DNA from: Stomoxys calcitrans
Taxonomy: Eukaryota > Arthropoda > Insecta > Diptera > Muscidae
NCBI RefSeq assembly: GCF_963082655.1
Contig: NC_081555.1
Location: 148,329,266-148,393,265, forward strand
Reading direction: 5' to 3'
DNA length: 64,000 nucleotides
This document shows positions 11,345 to 22,335 of this stretch, piece by piece. Both the position numbers and the translations under genes were made by a program. Below the pieces are notes generated by a model. That model had not been told where the DNA came from, did no database searches, and saw only the letters and a program-made list of their open reading frames with translations. Position 1 is the stretch's first letter; every line of letters begins with the position of its first letter.

Positions 11345-13275
11345 GTAAAAAGACGTTAAGTTCAGCCGGGCTGAACTTTGTACACCCACCACCTTGGGTA
11401 AATATGTAAACCACCTTTCATCATAGTTCGGTGAAAAATTCATAATTTCTGCCCCCACAGCAGCTATTTTGAAATATGGTCGGATTTGGACCAAACATGG
11501 TGCGGACATTGAGTGGTCTAATAGTACAAGTCATTGTTCAATTTTGTAGAACAAAAATTGGTCTTTTTGGTAGCTACATCCAAGTATAGACTGATCTGAA
11601 CCATATACGACACGGATGTCGAATAGCCTATCATAAGCCGCTGTGTCAAATTTCAGCGAAATCGGATTATAAATGCGCTTTTTATGGGGCTAAGACTTTA
11701 AATCGAGAGATCGGTCTGTATGGCAGCTATATTCAAATCTAGACGGATCAGGCCAAAATTAAAGAAAGATGTTAAGTGGCCTAACATAACTCACTGCCCC
11801 AAATTTCGGCCAAATCGGACAATAAATGCGTCTTTTATGGGCCCAAGACCTTTAATCGAGAGATCGGTCTATATGGCAGCTATATCCAAATCTGAACCGA
11901 TCTGAGCCAAATCGAAGAGAGATGTCGAAGGGCCTAACAGAATTCTTTTTCCCAAATGTCGGCGAAATTGGACAATAAATGTGCCTTTTATGGGCTCAAG
12001 ACCTTTAATCGAGAGATCGGTCCATATGGCAGCTATATCCAAATCTGAACCGATCTGAGCCAAATTGAAGGGATATGTCGAAGGGCCTAACAGAACTCTT
12101 TTTCCCAAATGTCGGCGACATAGGACAATAAATGCGCCTTTTATGGGCCCAAGACCTTTAATCGAGAGATCGGTCTATATGGCAGCTATATCCAAATCTG
12201 AACCGATCTGAGCCAAATCGACGAGAAATGTCAAAGTGCCTAACAGAACTTTTTTCCCCAAATGTCGTCTACATCGGACAATAAATGCGTCCTTTATGGG
12301 TGTAAGATCTTAAATCGAGAGATCGGTCTATATGGCAGCTATATCCGAATCCGGACCGATCTGGGCCAAATTGAAGAAGAATATCGATGGGCCAAACACA
12401 AATCACTGTCCCAAATTTCGGCGAAATCGAACGATAAATGCGCCTTTTATTGGCCCAAAACCTTTAATCGAGAGATCGGTCTATATGGCAGCTATATCCA
12501 AATCTGAACCGATCTGAGCCAAATCGAAGAGAGATGTCGAATGGCCTAACATAACTCTTTTTCCCAAATGTCGGCTAAATCGGACAATAAATGCGTTTTT
12601 TATGGGCCCAAGACCTTTAATCGAGAGATCGGTCTATATGGCAGCTATATCCAAATCTGAAGCATTCTGAGCCAAATCGAAGAGAGATGTCGAAGGGCCT
12701 AACAGATTTCTTTTTCCCAAATGTCGGCGAAATTGGACAATTAATGCGTTTTTTAGGGGACCAAGATCTTAAAACGAGAGATCGGTCTATATGGCAGCTG
12801 TATCCAAATCTAAAGCAATCTGAGCCAAATCGAAGAGAGATGTCGAAGGGCCTAACAGATTTCTTTTTCCCAAATGTCGGCTAAATCGGACAATAAATGC
12901 GTCTTTTATGGCCCCAATACGTATAATCGAGAGATCGGTCTATATGGCAGCTATATTCAAATCTGAACCGATCTGAGCCAAATCGACGAGAAATGTCAAA
13001 GGGCCTAACAGAACTCTTACCAAATGTCGGCTAAATTGGACGATAATTGCAACTTTTATGGGCCCAAGACCTTAAATCGAGAGATCGGTCTATATGGCAG
13101 CTATAACCAAATCTGAACCGATCGGGGCCAAATTGAAAAAGGATATTGACTGGCCTGACGCAACGCACTGTATTAAATTTCAGCAAAATTGGATAATAAA
13201 CGTATCTTTTATGTGCCAAAGACCTTAATTCGGTCTTTATGATTATGACTCGGTGATTATGACAGATGGTGCACA
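11345..13275 (+). mobile_element. Family A element with head and long unit array
   Basis: The element opens at about 11350 with GACGTTAAG and a hairpin TTCAGCC-G-GGCTGAA, then TTTGTACACCCACCACC. About ten units follow, spaced 149-157 bp. Each contains GAGAGATCGGTCTATATGGC, AGCTATATCCAAATCTGAAC and CCCAAATGTCGGC(G/T)A, with GACAATAAATGCG. The units are more alike near 11850-12700, which suggests local duplication or conversion. No tail with a (GTCY)n tract is found before family D begins at about 13280. There is no protein-coding capacity. Confidence 0.85.
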
Positions 13276-13279
13276 ATGA

Positions 13280-14325
13280 TCCCGTGGTGAAAATAGGGTA
13301 CTACATTTTTTGATATCCAAAGGGGGGGCGGACCCTCCCCCTTACACTAATTTTCAGAAACTTCAAATCTCGGAGATGGGTGGTGCGATTTAAGCGAAAT
13401 TTTGTATGCTCTCATATAGTACCCTAAAAATAAAAATTTGGTATCCATATTTCGGATGGGGTACCTAGGGGGGCGCCCCACCCTAAAACCTATCAAACAT
13501 ATTTTTAGACCAATCACGACAATATGGGACTCAAATGAAAGATATTTAGGATAAGAAAACGTATCTGATATTAAATTGTCGGACCAAGTGTTTGGGGACC
13601 ACCCCCACCCCCAAAACACCCCTAAATCGGACATATTTACCGATCATGGCAATATGGGACTCAAATGAAAGGTATTTGCGAGTAGAATACGAATCAGATA
13701 TCCAAACGTGGGACCACGTTTCTGGGGGTGCACCCCTCTCCTAAAACACCCCCCAAACAGGACCTATTTGCTGACCATGGGAATATGGGGCTTAAACAAA
13801 AGGTTTTTGGGTGTAGAATACGAATCTGATATCCAAATATGGGACCAAGTGTTTGAAGGGCTGCCTCTCACCACAAACATCCCCCAAAGGGGACAAATTT
13901 ATAGCCATAGCAATATGGGGCTCAAATGAAAGGTCTTTGGGAGTAAAGCACGAATCTGATATCAATATTCGGGAAAAGTGTCTATGGGAAAACATTTTTC
14001 GACCATGCCAACATGTGGCTCAAATGAAAGGTATTTGAGATTAGAAAACGAATTTGATAACCTATTTTGGGGCCTCTCCTCCTCCCCAAATTCCTCTTAC
14101 GCCAATGGCAATATGGGGTTTAAATAAATGGTATTTGAGAGAAGAGCACGATGCTGATATTTTTTCAGGGCCAAATATCTGGGGGACGACCTCTCCCCCC
14201 AAAACACCACTAAATCAGACATCATGAGAATATCAGGCTGAAATGAAGTATTTTAAGAATGGATTACACCTTACATCCAAACTTAAATTCGTGGACCAAT
14301 AAAGATCGTATGGGATTCAGATAAA
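13280..14325 (+). repeat. Family D array
   Basis: At least six units repeat CAATATGGG(A/G)CTCAAATGAA followed by AGGTATTTG at spacings of about 100-130 bp (about 13522, 13651, 13783, 13912, 14012, 14110). They alternate with C-rich stretches. The opening has the CGGAGATGGGTGGTGCGATT block that recurs at 52530 and 55470. Confidence 0.8.
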
Positions 14326-14329
14326 GGCA

Positions 14330-14523
14330 CTCAATGGCCCATTGGCAATGCCCAACGACTAAAATCAAGAAGAAGTATCTGCATAAAATTTCAAACGAAT
14401 ACCTACATTCTTTCGTCCGCTATTGTGATTTCATCAGCCGAACCAACATCAATACTACGAGTTGTTACAAACAGACTAACTACATTAGTATACCCCCCCA
14501 TTCGAGGGTGATGGCTATAAAAA
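14330..14523 (+). repeat. Family B end fragment
   Basis: The end of a mini-me-type element survives: AAATTTCAAACG, CGAGTTGTTACAAACAGACT and AGTATACCCCCCATTCGAGG, with GGCTATAAAAA. The (GTCY)n tract is reduced to TTCGTCCGC and the (TA)n tract is gone. Confidence 0.65.
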
Positions 14524-14524
14524 T

Positions 14525-15225
14525 GCTTACTTACTTCAGCATTTGTTCCCCTTAAAAGATGATTCAATTATACTTTTTTTGTTGAAATATAAGTTCATAA
14601 ACTTATCAAGTGTTTGCCAAACTCAAACCATAATTTAATTTCACATAATGATGATTAAATTAGCCCCAAGGGGAGTGAGTGAGTAAGTGTAAGCAGGAGA
14701 GCTACACAAAACGTAATCTGGACATTTACCCATTCCATTTATTTTTTTTCATTTTTTTGAAAATGAAAAATGTCTTATCGGTACCATATCGGCTTATTAC
14801 TTGACTATCTTGTTTGGCGTAAAAGCTTATCTTTTTCCAAGATATGATGAATTACTTTACGTGCCGCTTTTGTTTGTTCTTTATTGACTTTTTGTTTTCA
14901 TCTTTTTCTTGGGATTTCTTGCAATTATTATGGCCACTGGGTTCTCAAGCTGAAGTGGAGGGGCTCACTTCACTGAAATTCAAATCAAAACAAATCAAAG
15001 TCATATTCGTTTTAATTGAATTTGATGGGGATTCCTATCCACTCTCACCCACCCTCTGGTTGGTAGGGAATAGCTTATCAATTTGTTTTGCGCAAGTGTT
15101 GCCAATGATATTGGGTTAGTAGAACTTTTCGTGTAATAGGGTGTAACGAAAAATTTATGAAATAAAAAAAAAACGAGGGAATAAACTGAGAAAATTGAAA
15201 AAAAGGTGAAAACATTAATTTTAAG
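14525..15225. other. Spacer without a recognised gene
   Basis: An open frame at 14844-15119 has no start context or domain that I can recognise. Nothing else is supported. Poly-T and poly-A runs are common. Confidence 0.45.
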
Positions 15226-15227
15226 CA

Positions 15228-15445
15228 TAGGAGACCACCATAGCGCTGAGGTTTGATTGTCCCTCTATGACGCTGAACGTCTGGGTTCGAATCCTGGCGA
15301 GAAAATTTGAAAAAAAAATTTCAGCGGTGGTTACTCCCTTCGAATGCTGGCGACATTTGTGAGGTACTATACCATTTGGTATGATATCCATTTAAAAACT
15401 TCTATACAAAGAGGTGTAGCACTGCGGCACAGTGCACAGTGGGCC
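15228..15445 (+). mobile_element. tRNA-related SINE, 5' part
   Basis: A tRNA-like head shows ATGACGCTGAACGTCTGGG overlapping a good pol III B-box, GGTTCGAATCC. Then come TTCAGCGGTGGTTACTCC, GCTGGCGACATTTGTGAGG and AGGTGTAGCACTGCGGCAC, where the match to the full-length copy ends. The copy is 3' truncated or recombined, with a CAGTGCACAGTGGGCC junction. Confidence 0.75.
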
Positions 15446-15539
15446 CCGGTTGACAAAAATGCAAAAATCGAAAATGAAAATTGTTAAGAAATTTTTTACA
15501 AATATTTTTAAAATCCCCTCCCTTTTATTTTTAAAATCC

Positions 15540-16290
15540 CCTCCCTTCTATACGGATGGATCCAAACTAAACGACCAGGTGGGTTTTGGGGTGTACTCTA
15601 AAAATCTATAACTGGTCATATTGCAGTGTCTATCAAGCGGAGATCCTTGCAATTAAGGAAGTGGTGGAAGGGCTAAGATATAATGTCATAAAGACGATTG
15701 GCATAAATATCTTCTCAGGCAGCCAGGCAGCCAATAAATCCCTGGAGAACGCATTTCTGAACACAAAAACCGCCCTCGACTGTGGCAGATCTTATTCTGG
15801 GTGCCGGGCCCCAAAGATATCCCAGGGAATAGTAAAACGAAGGAGCTTGCGAGGCTAGGAACTACCCTACAGTCACAAAAACAAGGGGCTGTGAGCATTT
15901 CAAAACTATGTGACCTAATCTAGAATTGAAAAGGTGTACGGCTTTGCCGTCATTGGCTAGAACAGACGTCTCAGTCATTGTGTCCGTCATGACAGGTCAC
16001 TGTCTAATCTGACATGCTGACAGACTGAAGGCTGCCAGCAATGACTTTTACAGAAGCTGTGAGAACATCGAAGACGACGAGACTATAGCACACCTTCTGT
16101 GTGTGCGTCCCGCACTAGCAGTTAGAAGGAGTTCCACTCTAGGTGCTCATTGCTTTGAGAACCTGTCTGATTAAGTGGATGTGAACATTCGCAAGTTATT
16201 GGGCTTGAAGGTTTCTTCCTTCTTCTGTTCCTGTGGTATCACAATGGACGAAAACGTCTAAGACTGATGGCGGACTGCCACTTAAACCTA
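15540..16290 (+). pseudogene. Non-LTR retrotransposon 3' end (RNase H region), decayed
   Basis: Conceptual translation in changing frames gives recognisable pieces of the C-terminal part of a Jockey/LOA-type ORF2. YTDGSKL at 15549 is the first RNase H acidic motif. WVPGPKDIPGNSK near 15799 is the last RNase H motif, in which the usual GH is GP. It is followed by ELARLGTTLQ. Downstream are VMTGHCL near 15979 and a region rich in Cys/His (FYRSCENIEDDETIAHLLC) typical of the tail of these proteins. Stop codons and frameshifts break it throughout, so it is dead. No reverse transcriptase part remains upstream, consistent with 5' truncation. Confidence 0.75.
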
Positions 16291-16304
16291 TACTAAGAAG
16301 ATTG

Positions 16305-16848
16305 TAAGAAAAATAACAGTAAGGAAAGACAATAGTCGGGCGGAGCAGACTATTTAATACCCTACATCTACCCCACAATTATAAATTCGATTGATATATG
16401 TATAAGAGAGCTACATCTAAATCTGAACCTACTTTTTTCGAACAGATCGTTTGAAAATTGTAGATACTACGGCAACATAAGTGCAAATATATATAGCAGC
16501 TATATCCAAATCTGAACCGATTTTTTTGAAATCTTGCAGATATGTTAAGATTAGTAACAAAACAATCTGTGCCAAAGTTTGTGAAGAGTAGTTGAAAATT
16601 TTAGTTACTACATGCATTAAAGTCCAAATCGGGCGACACATATAAATGGGAGCTATATCTAAATCTGAACCGATTTTTACCAAAATCAATAGGCTTCGTC
16701 CTTGAGCTAAAAAAGTGACATGTGCAAAACTTCGTGACGATGGGACATCAAATAAGACTTGTAACTTGATTACAAAAATACATGGTCTCACCGACGGACA
16801 GACGGACATGGTTAAATCGAATCAGAAAGTGATTCCGTGCCGATCGGA
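16305..16848 (+). mobile_element. mini-me-type element, A-like subfamily
   Basis: The head CAATAGTCGGGCGGAGCAGA then CTATTTAATACCCTAC is a hairpin-type head with arms different from family B. Units with CAGCTATATCCAAATCTGAA and TATCTAAATCTGAACCGATT follow. A CGACGGACAGACGGACATGG tract and core lie at 16789-16835. After CCGATCGGATC the sequence passes directly into the 12-bp satellite, so the (TA)n tract and right end are missing. Confidence 0.75.
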
Positions 16849-16850
16849 TC

Positions 16851-18637
16851 GTCCTTCCGTCCGTCCTTCCGTCCGTCCTTCCGTCCGTCCTTCCGTCCGT
16901 CCTTCCGTCCGTCCGTCCTTCCGTCCGTCCTTCCGTCCGTCCTTCCGTCCGTCCTTCCGTCCGTCCTTCCGTCCGTCCTTCCGTCCGTCCTTCCGTCCGT
17001 CCTTCCGTCCGTCCTTCCGTCCGTCCTTCCGTCCGTCCTTCCGTCCGTCCTTCCGTCCGTCCTTCCGTCCGTCCTTCCGTCCGTCCTTCCGTCCGTCCTT
17101 CCGTCCGTCCTTCCGTCCGTCCTTCCGTCCGTCCTTCCGTCCGTCCTTCCGTCCGTCCTTCCGTCCGTCCTTCCGTCCGTCCTTCCGTCCGTCCTTCCGT
17201 CCGTCCTTCCGTCCGTCCTTCCGTCCGTCCTTCCGTCCGTCCTTCCGTCCGTCCTTCCGTCCGTCCTTCCGTCCGTCCTTCCGTCCGTCCTTCCGTCCGT
17301 CCTTCCGTCCGTCCTTCCGTCCGTCCTTCCGTCCGTCCTTCCGTCCGTCCTTCCGTCCGTCCTTCCGTCCGTCCTTCCGTCCGTCCTTCCGTCCGTCCTT
17401 CCGTCCGTCCTTCCGTCCGTCCTTCCGTCCGTCCTTCCGTCCGTCCTTCCGTCCGTCCTTCCGTCCGTCCTTCCGTCCGTCCTTCCGTCCGTCCTTCCGT
17501 CCGTCCTTCCGTCCGTCCTTCCGTCCGTCCTTCCGTCCGTCCTTCCGTCCGTCCTTCCGTCCGTCCTTCCGTCCGTCCTTCCGTCCGTCCTTCCGTCCGT
17601 CCTTCCGTCCGTCCTTCCGTCCGTCCTTCCGTCCGTCCTTCCGTCCGTCCTTCCGTCCGTCCTTCCGTCCGTCCTTCCGTCCGTCCTTCCGTCCGTCCTT
17701 CCGTCCGTCCTTCCGTCCGTCCTTCCGTCCGTCCTTCCGTCCGTCCTTCCGTCCGTCCTTCCGTCCGTCCTTCCGTCCGTCCTTCCGTCCGTCCTTCCGT
17801 CCGTCCTTCCGTCCGTCCTTCCGTCCGTCCTTCCGTCCGTCCTTCCGTCCGTCCTTCCGTCCGTCCTTCCGTCCGTCCTTCCGTCCGTCCTTCCGTCCGT
17901 CCTTCCGTCCGTCCTTCCGTCCGTCCTTCCGTCCGTCCTTCCGTCCGTCCTTCCGTCCGTCCTTCCGTCCGTCCTTCCGTCCGTCCTTCCGTCCGTCCTT
18001 CCGTCCGTCCTTCCGTCCGTCCTTCCGTCCGTCCTTCCGTCCGTCCTTCCGTCCGTCCTTCCGTCCGTCCTTCCGTCCGTCCTTCCGTCCGTCCTTCCGT
18101 CCGTCCTTCCGTCCGTCCTTCCGTCCGTCCTTCCGTCCGTCCTTCCGTCCGTCCTTCCGTCCGTCCTTCCGTCCGTCCTTCCGTCCGTCCTTCCGTCCGT
18201 CCTTCCGTCCGTCCTTCCGTCCGTCCTTCCGTCCGTCCTTCCGTCCGTCCTTCCGTCCGTCCTTCCGTCCGTCCTTCCGTCCGTCCTTCCGTCCGTCCTT
18301 CCGTCCGTCCTTCCGTCCGTCCTTCCGTCCGTCCTTCCGTCCGTCCTTCCGTCCGTCCTTCCGTCCGTCCTTCCGTCCGTCCTTCCGTCCGTCCTTCCGT
18401 CCGTCCTTCCGTCCGTCCTTCCGTCCGTCCTTCCGTCCGTCCTTCCGTCCGTCCTTCCGTCCGTCCTTCCGTCCGTCCTTCCGTCCGTCCTTCCGTCCGT
18501 CCTTCCGTCCGTCCTTCCGTCCGTCCTTCCGTCCGTCCTTCCGTCCGTCCTTCCGTCCGTCCTTCCGTCCGTCCTTCCGTCCGTCCTTCCGTCCGTCCTT
18601 CCGTCCTTCCGTCCGTCCTTCCGTCCGTCTGTCTGTC
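16851..18637. repeat. 12-bp minisatellite (CCGTCCGTCCTT)n
   Basis: About 1.79 kb is made of a 12-bp unit, roughly 149 copies. From 16921 to 18600 the 1,680 bases show no deviation from the unit. The flanks are a plain CCGT/TTCC mix on the left and GTCCGTCTGTCTGTC on the right. The right flank is the (GTCY)n tract of a reverse family B copy. Because 12 is a multiple of three, the array is open in several frames, giving FRPS-, VLPS- and KDGR-type periodic polypeptides; none is supported as a gene. Confidence 0.97.
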
Positions 18638-19225
18638 AAAAGCACTCTAACTTCGAAGGAGTAAGGTTAGGCGCTTGAAATTTTGCACAAATACTTTTTA
18701 TTATTGTAGCTCGGTTGGGATTGAGAGTGGGCAAAATCGGTCCATGTTTTGATATAGCTGCCTTATAAACCGACCTTGGGTCTTGACTTCTTTAGCTTCT
18801 AGAGGGCGCAATTCTCGCCTGATTTGATTGAAATTTTTTTTGCACGTGGTGTTTTGGTGTCACTTACAACAACTGTGTTAAGAATGGTTCAAAGCGCTTC
18901 ATTACCTGATAAAGCTGTCATATTAACCGATCTTGGGTCTTGACTTCTCCCGCTTTTAAAGGGCGTAATTGTTATCCGATTTGGCTGAAATTTTCCATGA
19001 GGTGTTTTGGTGTCACATCCAACCACTGTGGATGTCATATTAACCGCTGTCATATAAACCGATCTTGGATCTTGATTTCTAGAGCCGCTAGAGGGCGCAA
19101 TTTGGCTGAAATTTTGCATAAGGTGTTTTGTTATGACTTCCATCCACTGTATGGCGCAAATCCGTACACAACCTGATATAGCTATAAACCGATCTGGAAT
19201 CTTGACTTCTTGCGCCTCTAGTACC
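18625..19225 (-). mobile_element. Family B remnant fused to the 12-bp array
   Basis: Reverse order is clear: GTCTGTCTGTCAAAAGCACT, CTTCGAAGGAGTAAGG, CTTGAAATTTTGCACAAATA, then three to four units with AAACCGATCTTGG(G/A)TCTTGA and CTAGAGGGCGCAATT. The core, (TA)n tract and GGAGGGTATA end that should lie to the left are replaced by the 12-bp array. The last unit breaks near 19222. Confidence 0.8.
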
Positions 19226-19459
19226 GTTAATTTTAAATAAGAGGCAAAAATAAAACAATAACTGTCAAAATTAAAATTTTCTGCAGAGTGGATCAAAAAA
19301 GGGCTGACCTGAGCCGCCCAATTTTTTTTCAGTGGAATCAAATCAAAAATGCTGAATTTCAGCTGCACAAATTTGCACTAATTCTGAATTTTGTATTCAA
19401 TAATTTTACAGCTCTATGTTAACTCCAACTATTTTTTTGCAACGAATACACTAAGAGGC
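19226..19459. other. AT-rich spacer
   Basis: No feature is recognised. AAGAGGCAAAA occurs twice (about 19240 and 19452). Confidence 0.4.
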
Positions 19460-19615
19460 AAAACTGCGCGCCGTTCGTACTCCGCACAAAATAAATGGAA
19501 GAAGCTTAAAACTCGAATCGGGCAGCACCCATTGATATGTGAGAAGTTTGTCCCTGTTCCTTAATTAATAGAATGTTCATGGGCAAATTTGCAATTGCAA
19601 AATTGTCCATTAATT
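19460..19615 (+). mobile_element. SINE 3' fragment
   Basis: ACTGCGCGCCGTTCG, CTCGAATCGGGCAGCACC, ATTGATATGTGAGAAGTTTG and GTTCATGGGCAAATTTGC match the second half of the SINE. The GGCTATAAAAAGG block is deleted. Confidence 0.7.
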
Positions 19616-19664
19616 TTTTTGCGGGTCGAACTAGCGACAGTTCTTAATTTAAGTAAAATTATCT

Positions 19665-19835
19665 TAAAAGCAAGTAAAAATATATTTAGTTCGTCCGGGC
19701 CGTACTTTCGATACCCACCACCTTGAATATACACGTATAAGACTAACGAGATCTTTTAAACGTAAGGTTTTTGGCTAAGATGTTCCCTTAATGGAATGTT
19801 CGTGGGCCAATTTTGCATTTTTGGATATGATAACC
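19665..19835 (+). repeat. Isolated head of a mini-me-type element plus SINE scrap
   Basis: AGTTCGTCCGGGCCGTACTT then TCGATACCCACCACCTTG is a head of the family A kind without the array behind it. About 60 bp downstream, ATGGAATGTTCGTGGGCC is a scrap of the SINE end. Confidence 0.55.
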
Positions 19836-19839
19836 TATA

Positions 19840-20465
19840 CACCAAGTTGACCTCTGCACTTTGAACTTTTGTTGAATTTTCATATCAAAGTTATCTATTT
19901 TCCTCAAACTATGTATCACAACAATTTTGCTTTGTTTAACTTCATTTTTAACCATATTGGAGTTGTTATTATACGAAAATTTTTAGCCCCATTTTTTATG
20001 TTACATTCTATTACTCCTCTAGGTAGGTAACCTTAATGAGGTTTATTGTTTGTTTGGGGATTTGATTAATACTAAGAAGCAAAAAAAACAAACTCATTTA
20101 TTTTCTTATTAGTATTCTCGACTACAAATCCAAATCCAAGCAGTTACCACAAACAACCATAAAACGTTACAATGGTACGACATATTGGCATTTAGTTACA
20201 CCAAAAAGGAAAAGTACGGTAATAAATATTTAACTAACCCAAGTGTAGTACCCATTTCTGTGACCTAGTTTAGTAACGTTTAGCTTAATGTTTATAGCAA
20301 ATGTACTTGAACTTTTATCTGACTCGAACTTTATGCTGACGTTTAAATGTAAAGGCCACTGTAGATGGATTTCATTTAAAGATAGCAATGGATATGGTGA
20401 CCATCTTTAAGAATTTGGAAAGAAAAAATTCAATTAAAGTTAAAATTTAGAGAGTTTTGGCATGG
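19840..20465. other. AT-rich spacer
   Basis: No supported gene or repeat family is seen in this stretch. Confidence 0.5.
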
Positions 20466-20469
20466 ATGT

Positions 20470-21474
20470 AGTGTCCACTCTATGAAGGGGAATAGGCGAG
20501 ATAATCAAAAACTGGCTGTTAGTTTAAGACTCATTAAGGCTATTTGTAAAAAAGAGCTCCCCGCCTTCAAGTACTCTGGAAAGACCAAGCCAGCCCTCTG
20601 CAATGGAGACCCCAGACAGTGTCCTGTGGGGGAGACAAACAACGAAGGAAGCGCGCACCTGGGTCTTCATGGGGTACTGTGACTTCCAAAAGGATGCCAC
20701 ACCCATCACAGAAGGGGAATATGGTCGCTGAGAAAGGTAAGGAGCCGTCCTCTGACTTCCAAAAGGATGCCACAGCCATCACAGAAAGGGAAGATGGTCG
20801 CTGGGAAAGGTAATGAGCCGCCCTCTTACGCCGGAGTGGCAAGAAAGCACAACAGAGATGAGATGACTTTTGGCAGTCATCGATATCGGTTGTGCATCCA
20901 GTAGAATTCCACCAGATCATCGGTTCCAGGTGAGGCATTTGGTAAACAATCAGGATATCGAACATGTATTGAACACCGAAGGGAGTCCACCCATACGAAT
21001 TATGAGCTGTGAGTATGAAGGGAACAACTTAACGCTGCGCTGTGCGTCAGCTGAAAGTATTGGCTCGTTGGAAGTATCCACACTCTCTGGGGCGCAAAGC
21101 TCGACCTTGTGAGAAAGATGGACATCCCACAGCTCTCAAAGGCGACTGTCTTCATCAAGAATGTGTGCGGCGAAATCGCGACGGAACACATGATGGATGT
21201 CTTGAACAAGCAAAACCAAGAGTTGGTCGTGGAGAAATGGGAGGTTTTCCTCAGGGAGGAGAAGGAGAAAGGAACTCTCCTTGTGGTGGACATTGACCAA
21301 GTTTTCGTGACAAATTTGGGTAATACTAAAGTATGGCGTACTACGGGGCCATGGCCATATTTTTCAAGATTCAGAAGACAAGGCAAATATCCTCATTTTG
21401 AGCCATCGGGCGGTGCAGTGGCGGGACACTCAATAACGAAGGGGTGCCGACGAATTCTCAAGATGCCCATCTAA
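20470..21474 (+). pseudogene. Non-LTR retrotransposon ORF1 remnant (DUF4780-like)
   Basis: The frame at 20870-21112 and the frame at 21109-21474 are consecutive parts of one broken reading frame. The join lies just upstream, where an LWGAKLDLVRKMD-type segment spans the two frames. The second part (KMDIPQLSKATVFIKNVCGE, then an acidic EKWEVFLREEKEKG stretch and LLVVDID) resembles the ORF1 protein of Jockey/LOA-type elements, of the kind usually labelled DUF4780. That assignment is from memory of the family. The N-terminal part is low in recognisable motifs and contains a 73-bp tandem duplication. ORF1 proteins bind RNA during retrotransposition; this copy cannot make an intact one. The endonuclease follows directly. 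Confidence 0.65.
20681..20826 (+). repeat. 73-bp tandem duplication in the ORF1 remnant
   Basis: GACTTCCAAAAGGATGCCAC starts at 20681 and again at 20754. The two 73-bp units differ at only a few positions. Because 73 is not a multiple of three, the duplication shifts the reading frame. Confidence 0.9.
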
Positions 21475-22335
21475 TGGAGGACCAATGGTTGAGGTCACCC
21501 AGGTAAAACTCCACCGGGGCACCGAGACAGCTACTCACGCTCTGATGGAGACAATCAGCAAGGGCAAGATTCATATTGGCTTAATTCAGGACCCATGGAC
21601 GACCTGGAACAAAGTTTCAGGACTGAACCGTATCAACTAACAATTATTCTATGCTACAACTGGTACTCGACCGAGGACATGCGTTATTTGTCATAAAAAT
21701 TTGACTTATATATTTTTCCTAGAGTTGTCAACGTCGGATGCAACATTGATGAGACAGGGAGAAGGTGGAGCATACCTGACATTACTTTAACCGAGACCGC
21801 CACCTACGTCGGATTGGCAACGGTTGGTGAGGAAAGCAAGACAGACAGGAAATGAGATACTAATAGGGTGCTATGCGAACTGGGGGTGCTCCCCCACGAA
21901 ATGAGGGCAAGCGGGGCCAAGCCCTGGCAGAATTCTTGAATACTACCGACCTAATAACACATAATATTGGTAACCCCTGCTCCATTGTTAATAGGATTAG
22001 GAAGAAGATTTTAGGTGTGACAATATGTTCGGAAAATCTAATCGATGAGGTTTAGGAATGGAGGATTTCCATGGAACATTCCTTCTCAGATCAGCGCCGA
22101 ATTCGATAAACTTCCTTCCTTTAATTGAAAACCAACTGGCCAAAATTCGGAAAATTACCAAGAAGAAGACTTGAGCAATATATTGTAGATTGTCCAAGCA
22201 TAGAAGACATTGACGATAATGTCAACAGGATTACGACTGCACTGGTGGGGTCCTTCGGGAAAGGAAATCAGCCCAAGAAAAACGCTGGATGACCGTGTGA
22301 GATTCGCAACATTGGGACAGAGGTCCGCAGACATT
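21475..22335 (+). pseudogene. Non-LTR retrotransposon endonuclease remnant
   Basis: Translation in shifting frames yields an apurinic-type endonuclease (EEP fold). It starts with a VEVTQVKLHRG segment, then HIGLIQDPW, where family members have QEPW. LIGCYANWG lies near 21860, where GCDAN is expected. A FSDQRRIR segment lies near 22086, where SDHR is expected. The three catalytic positions are therefore all changed, and stop codons occur (for example after GLNRIN). In the live element this enzyme nicks target DNA. The remnant ends at 22335, before any reverse transcriptase, and passes into SINE sequence. Confidence 0.7.

Noticed and set aside
16715..18678. Very long open frames across the 12-bp array on both strands (FRPS-, VLPS- and KDGR-type repeats)
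   Set aside because: They exist only because 12 is a multiple of three and the unit lacks stop codons. There is no start context, no non-repetitive domain and no codon signature.
20567..20965. A 132-residue minus-strand frame
   Set aside because: It is the opposite strand of the LINE ORF1 remnant, including its 73-bp duplication.
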